Both the position numbers and the translations under genes were made by a program. DNA of 26,233 bases from Eubacteriales Family XIII. Incertae Sedis bacterium. GTDB taxonomy: Bacteria; Bacillota; Clostridia; Peptostreptococcales; Anaerovoracaceae. Numbering within the stretch: the first letter of the stretch is position 1; the number at the start of each line of letters is the position of its first letter. Shown here piece after piece: positions 14,175-22,632 of this stretch. The notes under the pieces are model-generated. The model saw nothing but the letters and a program-made list of their open reading frames with translations. It was not told the origin of the DNA and ran no database searches. The DNA lies in the NCBI GenBank assembly GCA_031255695.1, contig JAIRSA010000002.1:1-26233 (forward strand), read 5' to 3'.

Positions 14175-16673
14175 ATGGAGAAGAGGCACAGTATCAAAAC
14201 CAAGATCACGGGCATAACTATAGTCAGTTTTCTGGTAGGCATGCTCGTCGTTTTTTTAGCAATGTTCTATTATATGAACACTACTTTCGACATGGTCGCC
14301 AAACAGGCCTACAAAACGCAGACCGAGAAATACGCCTATATGGTCCAGCTCATCCCGGACCAGGCGGCGGGCCCCGCTTCGCCGGGGCAAGATGGGAGGG
14401 CCGCGCAAGGGGGCGCTTTGAGCGAGGCCTACCTTGACAGCATATACTCATCGCTTTCGCAGACAGATGTCAGCGCCACAGGCTACATGGTGCTCACCGA
14501 CGATGACGGGAAGCTGCTATACGGGCCGTCACGGGGCGATGTGGGGAAGGACGCCGCAGAGCTTGGCCTGCTTCACGAGCGCCCGGCCGGCGGCGAGCCT
14601 GTAGCGTTTTCGCAGACGCACTCAGTCGTCAACGGGAGTAAGAGCCTTGCAATCACTGCCCCTGCCAAACTGGCCGTGCCCGGCTCATATTTCATTACCA
14701 TGGTCATACCCAACGTCGAGGCTGACGCGGCATATTATACGCTGCTCACATTGCTGGGCGTGACATTCACGCTTGTGGGCGTGGGCATATCGGCGGTCAT
14801 AAGCCTCAGCGTCGGCAGGATGGTGCGGCCGCTCCGGACAATGACCGGCTACCTCAAGCAGGTCGGCGACACGGGCAGCCTCGACTTCACGGACAGCGAG
14901 ATGGGGCAGATGAAGGAGATCGGCATGCTCAAGGACGAGATAGGGCAGTCTGTCGCGGCATTCACGAAATTCTTGGAGCATTTCGCGTACTGCGGGCATG
15001 TCCTCAAATCCGTCGCGGAGCATGACCTCTCGATCGAGGTCAACAGGCTAGGCAACGACGACACCCTAGGCAACGCGCTGTACGCCATGCTGGAAAACCT
15101 TAACGAGATATTCGGGGAAATCACCCTTTCCGCCAGCCAGGTGTCGGCCGGTTCGGAGCAGATAGCGGACGGCGCGCAGACGCTTGCGCATGGCGCCAAC
15201 GATCAGGCGGATTCCATAGCCCTGCTCTCCGCTTCCATCGCCGAGGTGTCGAATTCCATCGCGGGCGCGGAGGCTTCCGCAGACAACCTTTCTACGCTGG
15301 CCAACAGCATAAAGATGAAGGCCGAGCACGGCGAAGAACAGATGACTTCCATGATGGGCGCGGTGCGCGAGATCAGCGAGGCATCCAAGAGCATCAACAG
15401 CGTCATCAAGATAATCGACGACATAGCGTTCCAGACCAACATCCTCGCGCTGAACGCGGCCGTGGAGGCGGCCCGCGCGGGGCAGTACGGCAAGGGCTTC
15501 GCCGTCGTCGCGGAGGAGGTGCGCAACCTGGCCGCCAAGAGCGCCGAGGCGGCGAAGAACACAAGCGCCCTCATAGAGAACTCGGTCGCGAAAGCCGAGT
15601 TCGGCGTAAAGATCGCCAGCGCCACGGACGAATCGCTCAAGGAGATCGTGGAGGGCGTCATCAATTCCAACAGGATAATCGAGGAGATCGCGGCTGGCAC
15701 GCGCATGCAGTCCGCATCTATCTCGCATATAGACACGAACGTGGAGCAGATCACCCAGGTGGTCCAGGTGAACAGCGCCACTGCCGAGGAGAGCGCGGCT
15801 GCCTCTGAGGAACTCAGCGGGCAGTCAGCCATGCTCAGCGAGATGATCGGCAGGTTCAAGACGCGCAGCCCGCGCATCGACATGACATCGCCATTGCCCG
15901 GCTCGCCCCGGCAGGCGTTTTCGAACAGGGCGCGCACAGTCCTGCCGCCCATTTCGCGCCATCCGTCCAGCCCGTTCGCCAGCGCGCCCTCCACTTCCGG
16001 CGGGACGCGCGGCACCGGCGGCGGGTACGGCGGGATGTCCGGCGGGGCATCTGGCGGGATGTCCGGCGGGATGTCCGGCGGGATGCGCGGCACCGGCAGC
16101 GGGGCGTCTAACGGGGCGCACAGCACCGGCAATGGGGCGTCCAGCGGCGCACACGGCACGGGCAGCAGCGCACACGGCCCCTCCGGCGGCATGTCCGGGC
16201 AGCCCGGCCCGTCCGGGCCGAACGGCAGCGCGCCCAGCAGCCTCGGCAGCGCAACTGAGAACGCATACGAGAAATATAAGTGGACGCCGGATCTGGAAAC
16301 GGGCCACGATATGATCGATTCCCAGCACAAGGAACTGATCAAGGCCCTGGCGGACCTTGTGGACGCCTGTTCCACCGGCAAAGGGCGCGCAGTGCTCGAA
16401 AGCACCCTTGATTTCCTTGCAGACTACACGGCCAAGCACTTCGGCGACGAGGAAGCCCTCCAGCTGGAGTACAAATATCCCGACTATGCCAACCACAAGA
16501 AACTGCACGAAGGCTTCAAGAAGGTCGTGGCCAAGCTCGGCCGCCAGCTGAAGGCGGAGGGGGCGACGATCTCGCTTGTAGGGAACGTAAACACGCAGAT
16601 CGGCGGCTGGCTGGTCAATCACATAAAACGCGAAGACACAAAGGTGGCGGCGCATCTCCGCAGCATGACATAG
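14175..16673 (+). CDS. Methyl-accepting chemotaxis protein with C-terminal hemerythrin domain
   Basis: An 832-residue chemoreceptor. It has TM1 at about 11-33, an extracytoplasmic sensor at about 34-186, TM2 at 187-214, a HAMP-like region to about 265, and a coiled-coil signalling domain with the hairpin tip DDIAFQTNILALNAAVEAAR near 415-434. A Gly/Ser-rich linker covers about 565-700. The last 130 residues are a bacteriohemerythrin with the iron ligands GHDMID, SQHKEL, HFGDEE, NHKKLHE and NHIKRED. Hemerythrin-linked receptors of this type (DcrH is a known example) sense O2, NO or redox state and signal to CheA/CheW. The ATG at 14175 has AGGAG 9 nt upstream and puts TM1 near the N-terminus. 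An upstream in-frame ATG near 14120 is possible but less likely. Confidence 0.93.
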   Translation: MEKRHSIKTKITGITIVSFLVGMLVVFLAMFYYMNTTFDMVAKQAYKTQTEKYAYMVQLIPDQAAGPASPGQDGRAAQGGALSEAYLDSIYSSLSQTDVSATGYMVLTDDDGKLLYGPSRGDVGKDAAELGLLHERPAGGEPVAFSQTHSVVNGSKSLAITAPAKLAVPGSYFITMVIPNVEADAAYYTLLTLLGVTFTLVGVGISAVISLSVGRMVRPLRTMTGYLKQVGDTGSLDFTDSEMGQMKEIGMLKDEIGQSVAAFTKFLEHFAYCGHVLKSVAEHDLSIEVNRLGNDDTLGNALYAMLENLNEIFGEITLSASQVSAGSEQIADGAQTLAHGANDQADSIALLSASIAEVSNSIAGAEASADNLSTLANSIKMKAEHGEEQMTSMMGAVREISEASKSINSVIKIIDDIAFQTNILALNAAVEAARAGQYGKGFAVVAEEVRNLAAKSAEAAKNTSALIENSVAKAEFGVKIASATDESLKEIVEGVINSNRIIEEIAAGTRMQSASISHIDTNVEQITQVVQVNSATAEESAAASEELSGQSAMLSEMIGRFKTRSPRIDMTSPLPGSPRQAFSNRARTVLPPISRHPSSPFASAPSTSGGTRGTGGGYGGMSGGASGGMSGGMSGGMRGTGSGASNGAHSTGNGASSGAHGTGSSAHGPSGGMSGQPGPSGPNGSAPSSLGSATENAYEKYKWTPDLETGHDMIDSQHKELIKALADLVDACSTGKGRAVLESTLDFLADYTAKHFGDEEALQLEYKYPDYANHKKLHEGFKKVVAKLGRQLKAEGATISLVGNVNTQIGGWLVNHIKREDTKVAAHLRSMT
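15990..16262 (+). repeat. In-frame Gly/Ser/Met repeats in the chemoreceptor linker
   Basis: Short in-frame units of 12 bp (GGMS, four or five copies near 16030-16085) are followed by longer GASNGAHSTGNG-like units near 16095-16175. They join the signalling domain to the hemerythrin domain. As in pyrC, repeat expansion inside a coding region is confined to a likely disordered segment and keeps the frame. Confidence 0.8.
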
Positions 16674-16689
16674 GCATTCGCTGGCGGCA

Positions 16690-16855
16690 GGCTGCGGCCG
16701 GCAGGCTGGAAACGGCCGGGGCCGGGTCGGCGGCGGCAAGCAGGCTGGGAACGGCCGGCTGCGACCGGGCTGGCGGCGGCCGGGCCGGCGACGGCAGGCA
16801 GGCTGGGAGTGGCCGGCTGCGGCCGGGCCGGCAGGCCGGGAACGGCCAGAGGCTT
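16690..16855. repeat. Degenerate G+C-rich repeats after the chemoreceptor gene
   Basis: gcaggctgggaacggccgg-like blocks recur at about 16701, 16740, 16798 and 16831, with irregular spacing and substitutions. They fill the gap between the chemoreceptor stop and the exonuclease gene. No T-tract terminator is present. Confidence 0.65.
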
Positions 16856-16879
16856 GTGGGGCTGCCCGCCTTGACGGTG

Positions 16880-17893
16880 ATGGACATGCATTTCGTTGAC
16901 GCACATTTTACAGACAGTTTCTATTCATCCGACGGCTTTGATTTCTATTTCGGCGGCGCGGGGCTCGGCGTATTCGACATCGAGACGACCGGGCTCGGCC
17001 CCGAAAAGAGCAAGATCGTGCTGGGCGGCATACTCACCCCTGAGGCCGGCGGCGTCCGCGTCAGGCAGTTTTTCTCGGAGGGCGCGCACGAGGAGGCCGA
17101 GCTCCTTGATCTCTACACCGAAGCCATGGCGGGCGCCGATGTGCTCTTCAGCTACAACGGCGACCGCTTTGACATACCCTTCGTGAACGGGCGGCTCGCG
17201 GCGCGGCACAGGCAGCCGGCCTTTTCGGACTGCATCAGCATCGACATGTACAGGGTCGTCCGCTCCTTCTCCGATCTGCGCTCCAGGCTGCCGAACCTGA
17301 AACAGAAAACCGTGGAGAACTACCTTGGGCTGTGGGGCAGCCGCGAGGACACCATATCCGGCGCCGACAGCGTAAGCCTGTATTACGAGTACATAGCCAC
17401 GAAATCCCCGAAACTGCTGGAGTTCATCCTCCTTCACAACTGCGACGATCTCTTGCAGCTGGCACGGCTGCTGGCCATATTCGACAGGCTGGACATACAC
17501 GAAATCATGTTCAGCACCGGCTTCCCGGTGCTCTCCGGCGGCACCTCCGCGCTCGTTGACGCCATACGCCTGGACCCCGGCGCGCTCAGCTTTTCGGGCC
17601 GGTACAGGCCCGCGCCGCCCGACTTCATAGTGTTCGACGAGGCCTTCCGGCTATCCCTGGACAATGAGGCCGGCACCTTCGATATCAGCATCCCCTGCCT
17701 CCACGAAAAGGATCTCGTGTTCGTGGATCTCGCGGCCATGGGGCCGGGCTTCAGCGCCCTCGCGGACAGCCCGGACGCCGGAAGCGGCTTCCTCGTGCTC
17801 AGGCGCGGGCGCACGACGAACTACAGATCCGTGAACCATCTGGCAAAGCTGGCGCTCCTATATGTAATAGAGCATATCGCGGCCTTTCATTGA
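16880..17893 (+). CDS. YprB-like ribonuclease H-fold 3'-5' exonuclease domain protein
   Basis: A protein of about 337 residues with a DEDD-type exonuclease fold. The first acidic motif is GVFDIETTGL, the second is SYNGDRFDIPFVN, and the last acidic residues lie in ILLHNCDDLLQLARLL. The match is to the YprB family, whose exact substrate is not established. The C-terminal third (from about GFPVLSGGTSAL) is a beta-rich extension without a recognisable motif. The start is uncertain: ATG 16880 or 16886 lacks a clear Shine-Dalgarno, while an in-frame GTG at 16856 has AGAGG only 3 nt upstream. The final codons (EHIAAFH) are the source-like unit of the downstream tandem array. Confidence 0.85.
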   Translation: MDMHFVDAHFTDSFYSSDGFDFYFGGAGLGVFDIETTGLGPEKSKIVLGGILTPEAGGVRVRQFFSEGAHEEAELLDLYTEAMAGADVLFSYNGDRFDIPFVNGRLAARHRQPAFSDCISIDMYRVVRSFSDLRSRLPNLKQKTVENYLGLWGSREDTISGADSVSLYYEYIATKSPKLLEFILLHNCDDLLQLARLLAIFDRLDIHEIMFSTGFPVLSGGTSALVDAIRLDPGALSFSGRYRPAPPDFIVFDEAFRLSLDNEAGTFDISIPCLHEKDLVFVDLAAMGPGFSALADSPDAGSGFLVLRRGRTTNYRSVNHLAKLALLYVIEHIAAFH

Positions 17894-17999
17894 GCAATCC
17901 GGTTCTTTCATTGAGCATATCCGGGCCTTTCATTGAGCAATCTGGGCCTTTCATTGAGCAATCCGGGCCTTTCATGGAGCATATCCGGGCCTTTCATTG
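17869..17999. repeat. 21/22-bp iteron-like tandem repeat overlapping the exonuclease 3' end
   Basis: tttcat recurs at 17885, 17906, 17928, 17949, 17970 and 17992, giving spacings of 21, 22, 21, 21 and 22 bp. Two unit types, gagcaatccgggcctttcat and the form with gagcatatcc, differ by one base in length. The first unit is the end of the exonuclease gene including its TGA (17891-17893). The period equals two helical turns, so the sites would lie on one face of the DNA. The array stops about 30 bp before the promoter of the metallophosphoesterase gene. Confidence 0.88.
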
Positions 18000-18010
18000 A
18001 TTTTCTCCTT

Positions 18011-18037
18011 TTAAGACAGTGGGAGATCTGTTATAAT
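18011..18037 (+). promoter_or_regulatory. Promoter for the metallophosphoesterase gene
   Basis: TATAAT at 18032-18037, preceded by TTAAGA at 18011-18016 (15-nt spacer) or an overlapping TTTTAA with better spacing. The -10 is perfect and the -35 weak. It lies in an A+T-rich patch right after the 21/22-bp array and about 40 bp before the ATG. Confidence 0.55.
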
Positions 18038-18074
18038 GAAGATATTATAAAAAAACAGTGAAGGGTAAGTCAAT

Positions 18075-18995
18075 ATGCGTATACGCTCACGGCTCGACCA
18101 GGCTTTCATCGGCGCCTTCCCAGTCCCTTTTGACGATCATTCGAAGATCGTATTTTTCAGTGACGTGCACAGGGGGGATGACAGCCTGTCGGATGAATTC
18201 GCCCGCAACAGGCACATCTATTATCATGCGCTGAATTATTACTACCAGAACGATTTTACATATGTGGAGGTCGGCGACGGCGATGAGCTGTGGGAGAACA
18301 CCCAGTTCCAGCGGATCTACAATTCGCATTCCGTTATATTCGACCTTTTGAAGAAGTTCCACGCGTCGAACCGGCTTCTGATGATATATGGCAACCACAA
18401 CATGCAGATGAAGAACGAAAGCTACGTGAAATCCAACATGTACACGAGCTACGACGACTACCTTGAGACCGAAAACGACCTGTTCCCTGGGATCCACGTG
18501 CATGAGGCCATAGTCCTGAAGCACCGCGCCACGGATCAGGAGATCTTCGTTGTCCATGGGCATCAGGGGGATCTGCTGAACGACCAGCTATGGCGCTTTT
18601 CGTACCTGTTCGTCAAATTCCTGTGGAGGTTTTTCCATATAATGGGTTTCCACTACGCGTCCAGCCCGGCCCGCAACAGGGAGAAGCGGCATAGGCTTGA
18701 GAAGCATTTCCGCAAATGGAATCTCCGCACAGGCATAAGCATAATATGCGGGCATACCCACAGGCCTAAGTTCCCCTCGCCCGGCGAGCCCGCTTATTTC
18801 AATTGCGGCTGCTGCATCCACCCGCGCGGCATCTTCTGCCTTGAGATCATTTACGGCAAGATCTGCCTTGTGTCATGGAGGATGCACAGCAGGCGCGACG
18901 GCTCGCTTTTCATCAGGCGCAATGTAGTGAAGGGGCCGGAGCCAGTGGTCAACTTCCGCTCGCCTGATGGCAGCTATAATTTCAATGCGGACTGA
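18075..18995 (+). CDS. Calcineurin-like metallophosphoesterase
   Basis: A 306-residue protein with the ordered motifs of the two-metal phosphoesterase fold: FFSDVHRGDD, VGDGDELWE, YGNHNMQ, VVHGHQGD and CGHTHRP. These supply the Asp/His/Asn metal ligands. The family includes phosphodiesterases, protein phosphatases and UDP-diacylglucosamine hydrolases, so the substrate cannot be called. The segment between HGHQGD and GHTHRP contains an aromatic, possibly membrane-associating helix (WRFSYLFVKFLWRFFHIMGF). The ATG at 18075 follows GAAGGG about 10 nt upstream. It is the first gene after its own promoter and may be cotranscribed with proA. Confidence 0.88.
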   Translation: MRIRSRLDQAFIGAFPVPFDDHSKIVFFSDVHRGDDSLSDEFARNRHIYYHALNYYYQNDFTYVEVGDGDELWENTQFQRIYNSHSVIFDLLKKFHASNRLLMIYGNHNMQMKNESYVKSNMYTSYDDYLETENDLFPGIHVHEAIVLKHRATDQEIFVVHGHQGDLLNDQLWRFSYLFVKFLWRFFHIMGFHYASSPARNREKRHRLEKHFRKWNLRTGISIICGHTHRPKFPSPGEPAYFNCGCCIHPRGIFCLEIIYGKICLVSWRMHSRRDGSLFIRRNVVKGPEPVVNFRSPDGSYNFNAD

Positions 18996-19257
18996 TGCCG
19001 GGGCAATGCCCGGCCCGGCTGCATCGACAGCGTGGCGGCCGGCCGGGCAGGGCGGCGGTCGGGAATGGCGCCCTGCTGGGCTGCATTGGTGACGGGGCGG
19101 CGGCCGGGGGCGGCTGCACAGGTGACGGGGCGGCGCCCAGCCCGGCTGCATCGGCAGCGTGGCGGCCGGGGGCGGCTGTGCGCAGTATGACATTGGGCAG
19201 GGAATGCCCGGTTGGCGTCTGTGGCGGCGGCGTGGCTGCCGTTCCGCCCACGTACGT
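18996..19257. repeat. G+C-rich degenerate repeats before proA
   Basis: A block cccggctgcatcg(a/g)cagcgtggcggccgg occurs twice, near 19013 and 19142, and ggtgacggggcggcg occurs twice between them, near 19088 and 19122. The sequence is otherwise low-complexity G+C-rich. I see no gene or terminator here; the proA Shine-Dalgarno lies just after it. Confidence 0.65.
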
Positions 19258-19272
19258 ATGAAAGGATGTTTT

Positions 19273-20595
19273 ATGAGCGGAGATTTTCAGAAAAACTGCA
19301 ATGTCGCGGAGATCGCGGCTGAGATCAAGGCCGACAGCTTTTTGATGGCCTCGGTTTCCGGCAGCATGCGCGACGAGGCCCTGCGCAAGATATCAGACGC
19401 GCTGGCCGGCGGCAAGGAGGCGATCTTTGCCGCAAACAAGGAGGATATCGATGCCGGGATCCAAAACGGCCTCTCTGAGCCGTTGCTGAAGCGGCTAAAA
19501 TTCGATCAACAGAAGCTCAATGACTGCATTGACGGGATCGCAGGGCTCATTTCATTGCCGGATCCCCTGTTCCAGAAGATATTCGTGCGTGAGCTCGACG
19601 AGGGGCTGACCCTGGAGAAGGTGACGTGCCCCATCGGCGTGATCGGCGTCATATTCGAGTCGCGGCCAGACGCGCTTGTCCAGATCGCGGCGCTCTGCCT
19701 CAAGAGCGGCAACTGCGCCATACTCAAGGGCGGCAGCGAAGCCATCAACACCAACCGCGCCCTGTTCAGGCTCATACACGGCGCAGGCCTGGAGGCGGGC
19801 ATCCCCAAGGGCTTCCTGACCCTTATCGAGACGCGCGCCGACACCCAGGAACTGCTCGGCTGCCACGACTCCATAGACCTGCTCATCCCCAGGGGCTCCA
19901 ACGAGTTCGTCAGGCATATCATGAACAATTCAAGCATCCCTGTCATGGGGCATTCGGACGGCGTGTGCCATATCTACGCCGACAAGGCCTTCGACTTGGA
20001 GAAGGCCATCCCGATAATCCATGACGCCAAGACGCAGTACGTCGCCGCCTGCAATGCGGCCGAGACACTGCTCGTGCACAGGGACGCTGCGGCCAGGCTG
20101 CTCCCCCCCCTCTTCGAAAGGCTTGACAGCAGCGGCGTCACCGTGCGCGGCTGCCCGGAGACCCTGGCCATCATACCTGCGGCCGCACCCGCGTCCAGCG
20201 ACGATTTTGCGGCCGAATACCTGGACTTCATCATATCCGTCAAGATCGTCGGGGGCATTGACGAAGCCATCAGCCATATCAATAGGTTCGGTTCCCACCA
20301 TACGGACTGCATAATCACTGAGGACGCTGAGGCGGCCGAGCGCTTCATGCTGCTCGTGGATTCCGCCGGCGTCTACCTCAACTGCTCGACGCGCTTCGCT
20401 GACGGCTTCCGCTACGGCTTCGGGGCCGAGGTCGGGATAAGCACCGGGAAGCTACACGCGCGCGGGCCGGTCGGCCTTGCCGGCCTAGTCACATACAAAT
20501 TCAAGCTCTACGGCAGCGGGCAGATCGTCGGGGACTATGCCAGCGGCAAACGCAGTTTCAAGTTTAGGGACATACAGCCCGAACGCCATATTTGA
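19273..20595 (+). CDS. proA: Gamma-glutamyl phosphate reductase (ProA)
   Basis: It reduces gamma-glutamyl phosphate with NADPH to glutamate semialdehyde, the second step of proline synthesis. The 440-residue protein has the aldehyde-dehydrogenase-type core: VIFESRPDALVQIAALCLKS, the nucleotide-binding ILKGGSEAINTN, the catalytic cysteine in YVAACNAAETLLVH, and the C-terminal GAEVGISTGKLHARGP and GLVTYKF segments. The ATG at 19273 has AAAGGA 7 nt upstream; an in-frame ATG at 19258 is a weaker alternative. proB is not adjacent, although it often is, so glutamate kinase must be elsewhere. Confidence 0.95.
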   Translation: MSGDFQKNCNVAEIAAEIKADSFLMASVSGSMRDEALRKISDALAGGKEAIFAANKEDIDAGIQNGLSEPLLKRLKFDQQKLNDCIDGIAGLISLPDPLFQKIFVRELDEGLTLEKVTCPIGVIGVIFESRPDALVQIAALCLKSGNCAILKGGSEAINTNRALFRLIHGAGLEAGIPKGFLTLIETRADTQELLGCHDSIDLLIPRGSNEFVRHIMNNSSIPVMGHSDGVCHIYADKAFDLEKAIPIIHDAKTQYVAACNAAETLLVHRDAAARLLPPLFERLDSSGVTVRGCPETLAIIPAAAPASSDDFAAEYLDFIISVKIVGGIDEAISHINRFGSHHTDCIITEDAEAAERFMLLVDSAGVYLNCSTRFADGFRYGFGAEVGISTGKLHARGPVGLAGLVTYKFKLYGSGQIVGDYASGKRSFKFRDIQPERHI

Positions 20596-20744
20596 TCGGT
20601 TTCGCGCAGGGCGCCCCCGCGCAATAGCGGCGGGCATGCGGGGCGGGACGCCGCCCGCAGAAGGCCCACGAGGCATGCGGGGCGGGCGGCGGATCCGGGC
20701 GGACGATCTAGGCGGACGGGCAGCATCAGCAAAGGGTGTAGGAT
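20596..20744. other. Short G+C-rich spacer between proA and the stress-protein gene
   Basis: ggcatgcggggcggg is repeated (near 20634 and 20672) in an otherwise unremarkable 149-bp spacer. No promoter could be picked. Confidence 0.5.
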
Positions 20745-21122
20745 ATGAGAAATGTTATGGTCTGCGTAACGCAGCAGAAAAACTGCGACAGGCTGATAAA
20801 GTACGGGCGGGAGTTCATCGGTGAAGAAACCGGCGAACTGACCATACTGCATGTCGCGCATTCCGATTACAAGTTCCTCGGCCATTCCAAAGAGGGGGAA
20901 GCTTTGGAATACCTGTATGAGAAGGCCTTGGAATACGGTGCCGGGTTGACTGTTGTACGATCCGACGATATTATCGGCACATTCGTCAGCCACGTGCGCA
21001 AAAATAAGGTCGATTATGTGATAATGGGCGAGTCGCGTGAATCCGCCGCTCATTCGAATGTCATAATGCAGCTGGAATCGAAATTGGCAGGGCTGGCTAA
21101 CCTGATCATCGTCCCCGCGTAA
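20745..21122 (+). CDS. Small universal stress protein (UspA-like domain)
   Basis: A 125-residue single-domain protein. It starts MRNVMVCVTQQKNCDRLI, the usual first strand and helix of the family, continues with LTILHVAHSDYKFLG, and has the C-terminal nucleotide-loop region VIMGESRESAAHSNV followed by LANLIIVPA. Similar short proteins with an MVCVTQQK start are common in Clostridia. The partner and signal are unknown. AAGGG lies about 10 nt upstream of the ATG. The stop codon TAA sits inside the loop of a small hairpin (CCCCGC-GTAA-GCGGGG, 21113-21128). Confidence 0.85.
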   Translation: MRNVMVCVTQQKNCDRLIKYGREFIGEETGELTILHVAHSDYKFLGHSKEGEALEYLYEKALEYGAGLTVVRSDDIIGTFVSHVRKNKVDYVIMGESRESAAHSNVIMQLESKLAGLANLIIVPA

Positions 21123-21236
21123 GCGGGGGGCGGGGGCGGGCGGCCGGCGCGAGTTGGATTGCTCCGGAACGGTCCGGCAGGCAGCATGAACGGCGTCGGC
21201 TGGCGGACGGGCGGCGCGAGTTGGCCGGCGGCGTCC

Positions 21237-21345
21237 AAACACGTACGCGATCCCGGCCACGCATGGGCGCGATCCCAGCCAAACACGTACGCGATCCCGG
21301 CCGCGCACGGGCGCGATCCCAGCCAAACACGTACGCGATCCCGGT
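21237..21345. repeat. 44-bp tandem repeat, two and a half copies
   Basis: aaacacgtacgcgatccc begins at 21237, 21281 and 21325, an exact 44-bp period. Each unit also contains a second gcgatccc and the palindrome CGTACG. It follows the universal-stress gene by about 115 bp. Confidence 0.85.
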
Positions 21346-21434
21346 CGCCGATTCGCTTAACACCCGATTCATTCGCTTATTTGGCCATGTTTCCAATGAT
21401 TTTCAATATCTGATTCAACTTTTCCCATTTCGTC

Positions 21435-21463
21435 TTGTAAATTCAGTCATATTATGTTAAAAT
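21435..21463 (+). promoter_or_regulatory. Housekeeping promoter upstream of the DHH gene
   Basis: TTGTAA (21435-21440), a 17-nt spacer and TAAAAT (21458-21463) match a sigma-A-type promoter. It would give a leader of about 245 nt. A second perfect TATAAT at 21601-21606 has TTGACC upstream but only 9 nt away, so it is a poorer candidate. Confidence 0.5.
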
Positions 21464-21717
21464 GGTAATTACATTTAATACTGCATCTGGGCGCATGCGC
21501 CAAGCTGTCTCATCAGTCTTGTTGTCATTGGCGCCATTCAGAATAGGTGCGTAATACTGCTCTCCGCGCAAATCTTAGCCATGTTTTGACCGAGGGGCAG
21601 TATAATGTCGCGGCATATTATGGCCGCGTAGGGGGGATATCCGGTGAGCCGTACTTTCGGGTCACTATATTCCATGTTTGTTATTTTATTTAATTTCATT
21701 GGTATTGGAGGTTATAA

Positions 21718-22632
21718 ATGCGTTTATTGACAAGATCTGACTTTGATGGTTTGGCTTGCGCTGCCCTTTTAAAGGATTTGGGCGTCATCGACAGTTGGAA
21801 ATTTGTTCATCCAAAGGATCTTCAGGACGGCCTGGTCGATGTGACCAATAACGATGTGCTTGCAAATGTTCCCTATGTCCATGGGGCGAAACTTTGGTTT
21901 GACCATCATTCCAGCGAGGCCGAGCGCCTCGGTTCCGAGATCGTGTTCGAGGGCGACAGCCGGCTGGCGGACAGCGCCGCCGATGTCATCTACCATTATT
22001 ATGGCGGCGATGGTATGATGCCCCACTTCAGGCCCATGGTCGATGCGGTCAACAAGGTGGATTCGGCGAAGCTTAAAAGCGAAGAAATATTGAGCCCCGC
22101 AGGCTGGGTGCTGCTTGGCTTCATCATGGACCCCCGGACAGGGCTCGGACGTTTCCGCAACTTCAGGATAAGCAATTACGAGCTTATGGAAAATCTCATC
22201 GACGCCTGCTGCACTCAGGACATTGACGAAATACTTGCCAACCCTGACGTGCGCGAGCGTGTCGATCTTTATTTCGAGCAGGATGCCCTGTTCCGCAAGA
22301 TGCTTGCCGCGCATACCCGCGTTGTGGGCAACGCGATAGTCACCGACCTGCGCGGCGTCGATACGATCTATTCTGGCAACCGCTTCCTCGTCTACAGCCT
22401 TTATCCCAAACAGAATATCTCGCTTTGGATAGTGGATGGGCGCAATAAGCAGAACTGCCCCATAGCCGTAGGCCACAGCGTCCTGAACCGCACATCGAAT
22501 ACCAATGTCGGCGCGCTGATGCTCAAATACGGCGGCGGCGGTCACCCCCAGGTGGGGACATGCCAGGTCGCCTATGACGACGCCGACCGTGTCATCGAGG
22601 AACTGCTGGCGAAGATAAACAGCGACGGCTGA
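21718..22632 (+). CDS. DHH/DHHA1-family phosphoesterase
   Basis: A 304-residue protein of the DHH superfamily (RecJ, nano-RNase and exopolyphosphatase-type hydrolases). The N-terminal domain has RSDFDGLACAALL with the metal-binding Asp residues, and WFDHHSSE carries the DHH motif. The C-terminal DHHA1 domain has the substrate-binding GGGGHPQVG. Whether it acts on oligoribonucleotides, cyclic-dinucleotide products or polyphosphate cannot be told from sequence. The ATG follows GGAGG with 6 nt spacing. The gene has its own promoter region. Its 3' end (gacggctgatgcacgcatg) resembles units of the downstream tandem array. Confidence 0.88.
   Translation: MRLLTRSDFDGLACAALLKDLGVIDSWKFVHPKDLQDGLVDVTNNDVLANVPYVHGAKLWFDHHSSEAERLGSEIVFEGDSRLADSAADVIYHYYGGDGMMPHFRPMVDAVNKVDSAKLKSEEILSPAGWVLLGFIMDPRTGLGRFRNFRISNYELMENLIDACCTQDIDEILANPDVRERVDLYFEQDALFRKMLAAHTRVVGNAIVTDLRGVDTIYSGNRFLVYSLYPKQNISLWIVDGRNKQNCPIAVGHSVLNRTSNTNVGALMLKYGGGGHPQVGTCQVAYDDADRVIEELLAKINSDG

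Larger units (their letters stand above)
21123..21717. other. Long spacer upstream of the DHH phosphoesterase gene
   Basis: I see no gene in these 595 bases. The first 230 are G+C-rich and include a 44-bp tandem repeat; then comes an A+T-rich promoter region (21350-21480). The remaining 250 nt form an apparent leader with several inverted repeats: GGCGCATGCGCC at 21488-21499, an imperfect ATAATG...CATATTAT stem near 21602-21622, and GTGA...TCAC near 21643-21664. I could not match the leader to a known riboswitch. Confidence 0.5.

Noticed and set aside
21586..21606. TTGACC...TATAAT as the DHH promoter
   Set aside because: The hexamers are only 9 nt apart, far too close for a sigma-A promoter; the pair at 21435-21463 has proper spacing.
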